Positions 62,935-64,000 of a DNA stretch of 64,000 nucleotides are shown piece after piece. The stretch lies in NCBI RefSeq assembly GCF_000204415.1, contig NC_015416.1:1302001-1366000 (forward strand). Direction: 5' to 3'. The first letter of the stretch is position 1; every line of letters begins with the position of its first letter. A program made the translations under genes and the position numbers. Below the pieces are notes generated by a model. That model made no database searches, was not told the DNA's origin, and saw nothing but the letters and a program-made list of their open reading frames with translations. The stretch comes from Methanothrix soehngenii GP6 (GTDB lineage Archaea; Halobacteriota; Methanosarcinia; Methanotrichales; Methanotrichaceae).

Positions 62935-63058
62935 ATGTTATTAAATAACAAGATATTAGCACAAAAAAGATATCTATCACTGGTCAATTATGTGGGAATC
63001 GGATTCAGTTTATAAAGTTGGTGGTTGAAATGAAAAACTTGGAAAGTACAGTTACGTT
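62872..63058. repeat. 6-bp target-site duplication of the inserted element
   Basis: TACGTT at 62872-62877 and TACGTT at 63053-63058 directly border the inverted repeats of the 175-bp element. One copy is native coding sequence for Asn-Val in the mrpD-like gene. Confidence 0.85.
62878..63052. mobile_element. 175-bp MITE-like element inserted in mrpD-like gene
   Basis: The element has terminal inverted repeats of 25 bases (62878-62902 and 63028-63052) agreeing at 23 positions, with outer ends ACTGTA and TACAGT. It has no coding capacity and is AT-rich inside, with an internal palindrome TGTTATT-A-AATAACA. A 6-bp duplication flanks it. These are the marks of a miniature inverted-repeat element moved by a transposase encoded elsewhere. 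Deleting the element and one duplication restores the frame of the host gene exactly, which is strong evidence for insertion. Confidence 0.9.
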
Positions 63059-63364
63059 ACCACGAGAATATATTAATCCTAATATAACTATTGATATAAC
63101 TATGATCAGCAGGTAGGCATTCATCGCATCTACAACGTACTCAATGCCCCAGGGCGGCCTCCACCCCCCCAGCCAGTAGCGGATGGGTCCCACTGTAAGG
63201 ACATGATCCAATATGAATAGAGACATGATGAGGAAGACCGAGTTCATGGCCAAAGACATGAAGAAGGGCAGCCTCCTGCTCGTGTATCCAGCAAGCAGCA
63301 TAGTAAAGCCACAAAACAATGCCAGTCCGACTATGAGCACGGGGAAATGTTCAACTGGATACAT
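63005..63364 (-). pseudogene. mrpD-like antiporter subunit, N-terminal part (split by insertion)
   Basis: The first 104 native residues of the MrpD-like subunit (63053-63364): MYPVEHFPVLIVGLALFCGFTMLLAG, then GPIRYWLGGWRPPWGIEYVVDAMNAYLLIIVISIVILGLIYSRGNV. Y.LGGW.PPWGIE and the closing IYSR are typical of MrpD N-termini. The last 15 residues of the frame (TVLSKFFISTTNFIN) come from the inserted element. As a free peptide it would hold about three helices and probably not function alone. It follows the MrpC-like gene by eight bases. Confidence 0.85.
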
Positions 63365-63372
63365 TTCTCACA

Positions 63373-63801
63373 TCACCCCCCCACTCGCTCAAATTCCTTC
63401 TCTTTCTCTATTATCTCGTCCTCTTCTATGGTCCCATACTTTTGATATATTCTTATCACAATGGCTAGGGCGACTGCGGTTGTGGCTGCGCTCACCACAA
63501 TTCCCGTCAGCATCAGCACATTAGGCAGCGGATTAACGTATATGTAGCCTTTCTCTGCTGCTTGTTCCCATAAAATGGGCGGAGTTCCCGTTTTCAATCC
63601 CCAGGTGGTTAAAATATTCCGCCCCACATCTCCAAGGGATACAAACCAAAGGAACATAGCCGTCTGAAATATGCTTAAGCCGATGAGCTTTTTAAGCAAG
63701 TTCTCCTTTACTATCGTTGCAGTAAGGCCTATGATGATGATGAGCATGGCAATCCAGAAATTATATTTTTCGAGGACGTGTTGAATTAGCCATTCCATCA
63801 T
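63373..63801 (-). CDS. mrpC: MrpC/NuoK-like antiporter subunit
   Basis: A 142-residue protein with three membrane helices in the NuoK/MrpC pattern: NFWIAMLIIIIGLTATIVKENLLKKLIGLSIFQTAMFLWFVSLG, then PLPNVLMLTGIVVSAATTAVALAIVIRIYQKYG. The glutamate in helix 2 and the NPLPxVLxLTxIVVxxAxTAxAL segment are typical. It has a roughly 25-residue insert between helices 2 and 3. Tandem ATGs at 63801 and 63798 overlap the stop of the upstream MrpB-like gene. Confidence 0.9.
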   Translation of the reverse strand: MMEWLIQHVLEKYNFWIAMLIIIIGLTATIVKENLLKKLIGLSIFQTAMFLWFVSLGDVGRNILTTWGLKTGTPPILWEQAAEKGYIYVNPLPNVLMLTGIVVSAATTAVALAIVIRIYQKYGTIEEDEIIEKEKEFERVGG

Positions 63802-64000
63802 CCTTCATCACCGTCCATCTCATCATCCTCTTTCATAGACAGGTCGAAATATTGAGAGACGAATGACGCCATCACCGTCAATCCAATCCCCACAGAGATC
63901 ATGTATGCTATTAGAAACCCCCTAGCTCCTGCTATGCCTGTAAATTCCGTCACAGGCCAAAATGCGGGCATATTAAGCCACTGCGCAGTGGCGAGGCTGA
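63798..64000 (-). CDS. mrpB: MrpB-like antiporter subunit, C-terminal part
   Basis: The last 67 codons of a gene that runs off the right edge: NMPAFWPVTEFTGIAGARGFLIAYMISVGIGLTVMASFVSQYF, then an acidic tail (MKEDDEMDGDEG). One membrane helix is visible. The order before an MrpC-like gene and the TGA/ATG overlap with it fit the MrpB/MnhB position in multisubunit Na+/H+ antiporters. The assignment rests partly on context because the conserved N-terminal part is outside the window. Confidence 0.6.
   Translation of the reverse strand, partial: SLATAQWLNMPAFWPVTEFTGIAGARGFLIAYMISVGIGLTVMASFVSQYFDLSMKEDDEMDGDEG

Overview
The window is archaeal and reads as part of a methanogen chromosome. The evidence is a PCNA, an archaeal histone, TFS and TFE transcription factors, an Orc1/Cdc6 initiator, GatE, topoisomerase VI, a zinc-finger RPA with its partner, Nop5/56 and a DUF2099 methanogenesis marker 8 protein. 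FtsZ, bacterial-type MutS/MutL, Mrp-like antiporter genes and overall codon use suggest Methanosarcinales, most likely the Methanothrix (Methanosaeta) group. That placement is inference from gene content; no database was searched.

Layout. 1-7.9 kb: PCNA (cut by the edge), TFS, an ACT/DUF5612 protein, a glutaredoxin-like protein, histone, gatE overlapping an orc1/cdc6 gene, then two phosphate permease genes without pstS or pstB. 8-11.7 kb: accessory DNA with long gene-poor stretches, a small regulator/membrane pair and an AT-rich glycosyltransferase cassette. 11.7-15.7 kb: secreted double rhodanese, nicotinamide nucleotide repair enzyme, moaC and a shortened SOUL protein. 15.7-18.3 kb: toxin-antitoxin zone with a Doc-like toxin, two tandem VapBC copies (the first toxin truncated) and a nuclease gene fragment next to a 24-bp-stem hairpin. 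18.3-28 kb, mostly minus strand: pyrG, a membrane protein, Trm112-like protein, an amidohydrolase, top6A/top6B, an Lrp-type domain, RPA partner and RPA. 28-35.6 kb: nop5, methanogenesis marker 8, a winged-helix regulator, ftsZ, and a three-gene operon of regulator, DNA-ligase-like protein with an eroded active site, and a spore-photoproduct-lyase-like radical SAM protein. 35.9-45 kb: envelope proteins (one with 21 hexapeptide repeats), geranylgeranyl reductase family protein, amt-glnK, PIN/KH ATPase and two paralogous secreted proteins. 45-50.7 kb: mutS, mutL and an AIR-synthase-like protein. 50.7-56.1 kb: regulators, TFE, a DUF2551 pair, one decayed and one intact TnpB element. 56.1-64 kb, minus strand: an Mrp/NuoL-like antiporter cluster with several tiny membrane proteins that are easy to miss.

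The sharpest result is at 62878-63052. A 175-bp element with near-perfect 25-bp terminal inverted repeats and a 6-bp target duplication splits the mrpD-like gene. Removing the element and one copy of the duplication restores a continuous 506-residue frame. Second is the ligase-like protein at 33124-34764: the fold-level motifs are kept, but the nucleotidyl-accepting lysine and other catalytic positions are replaced, and the gene is translationally coupled to a radical SAM gene. Other notable items are a structured leader before amt, paired TnpB elements with matching end hairpins, and dyads around the promoters of TFE and of the DUF2551 operon.
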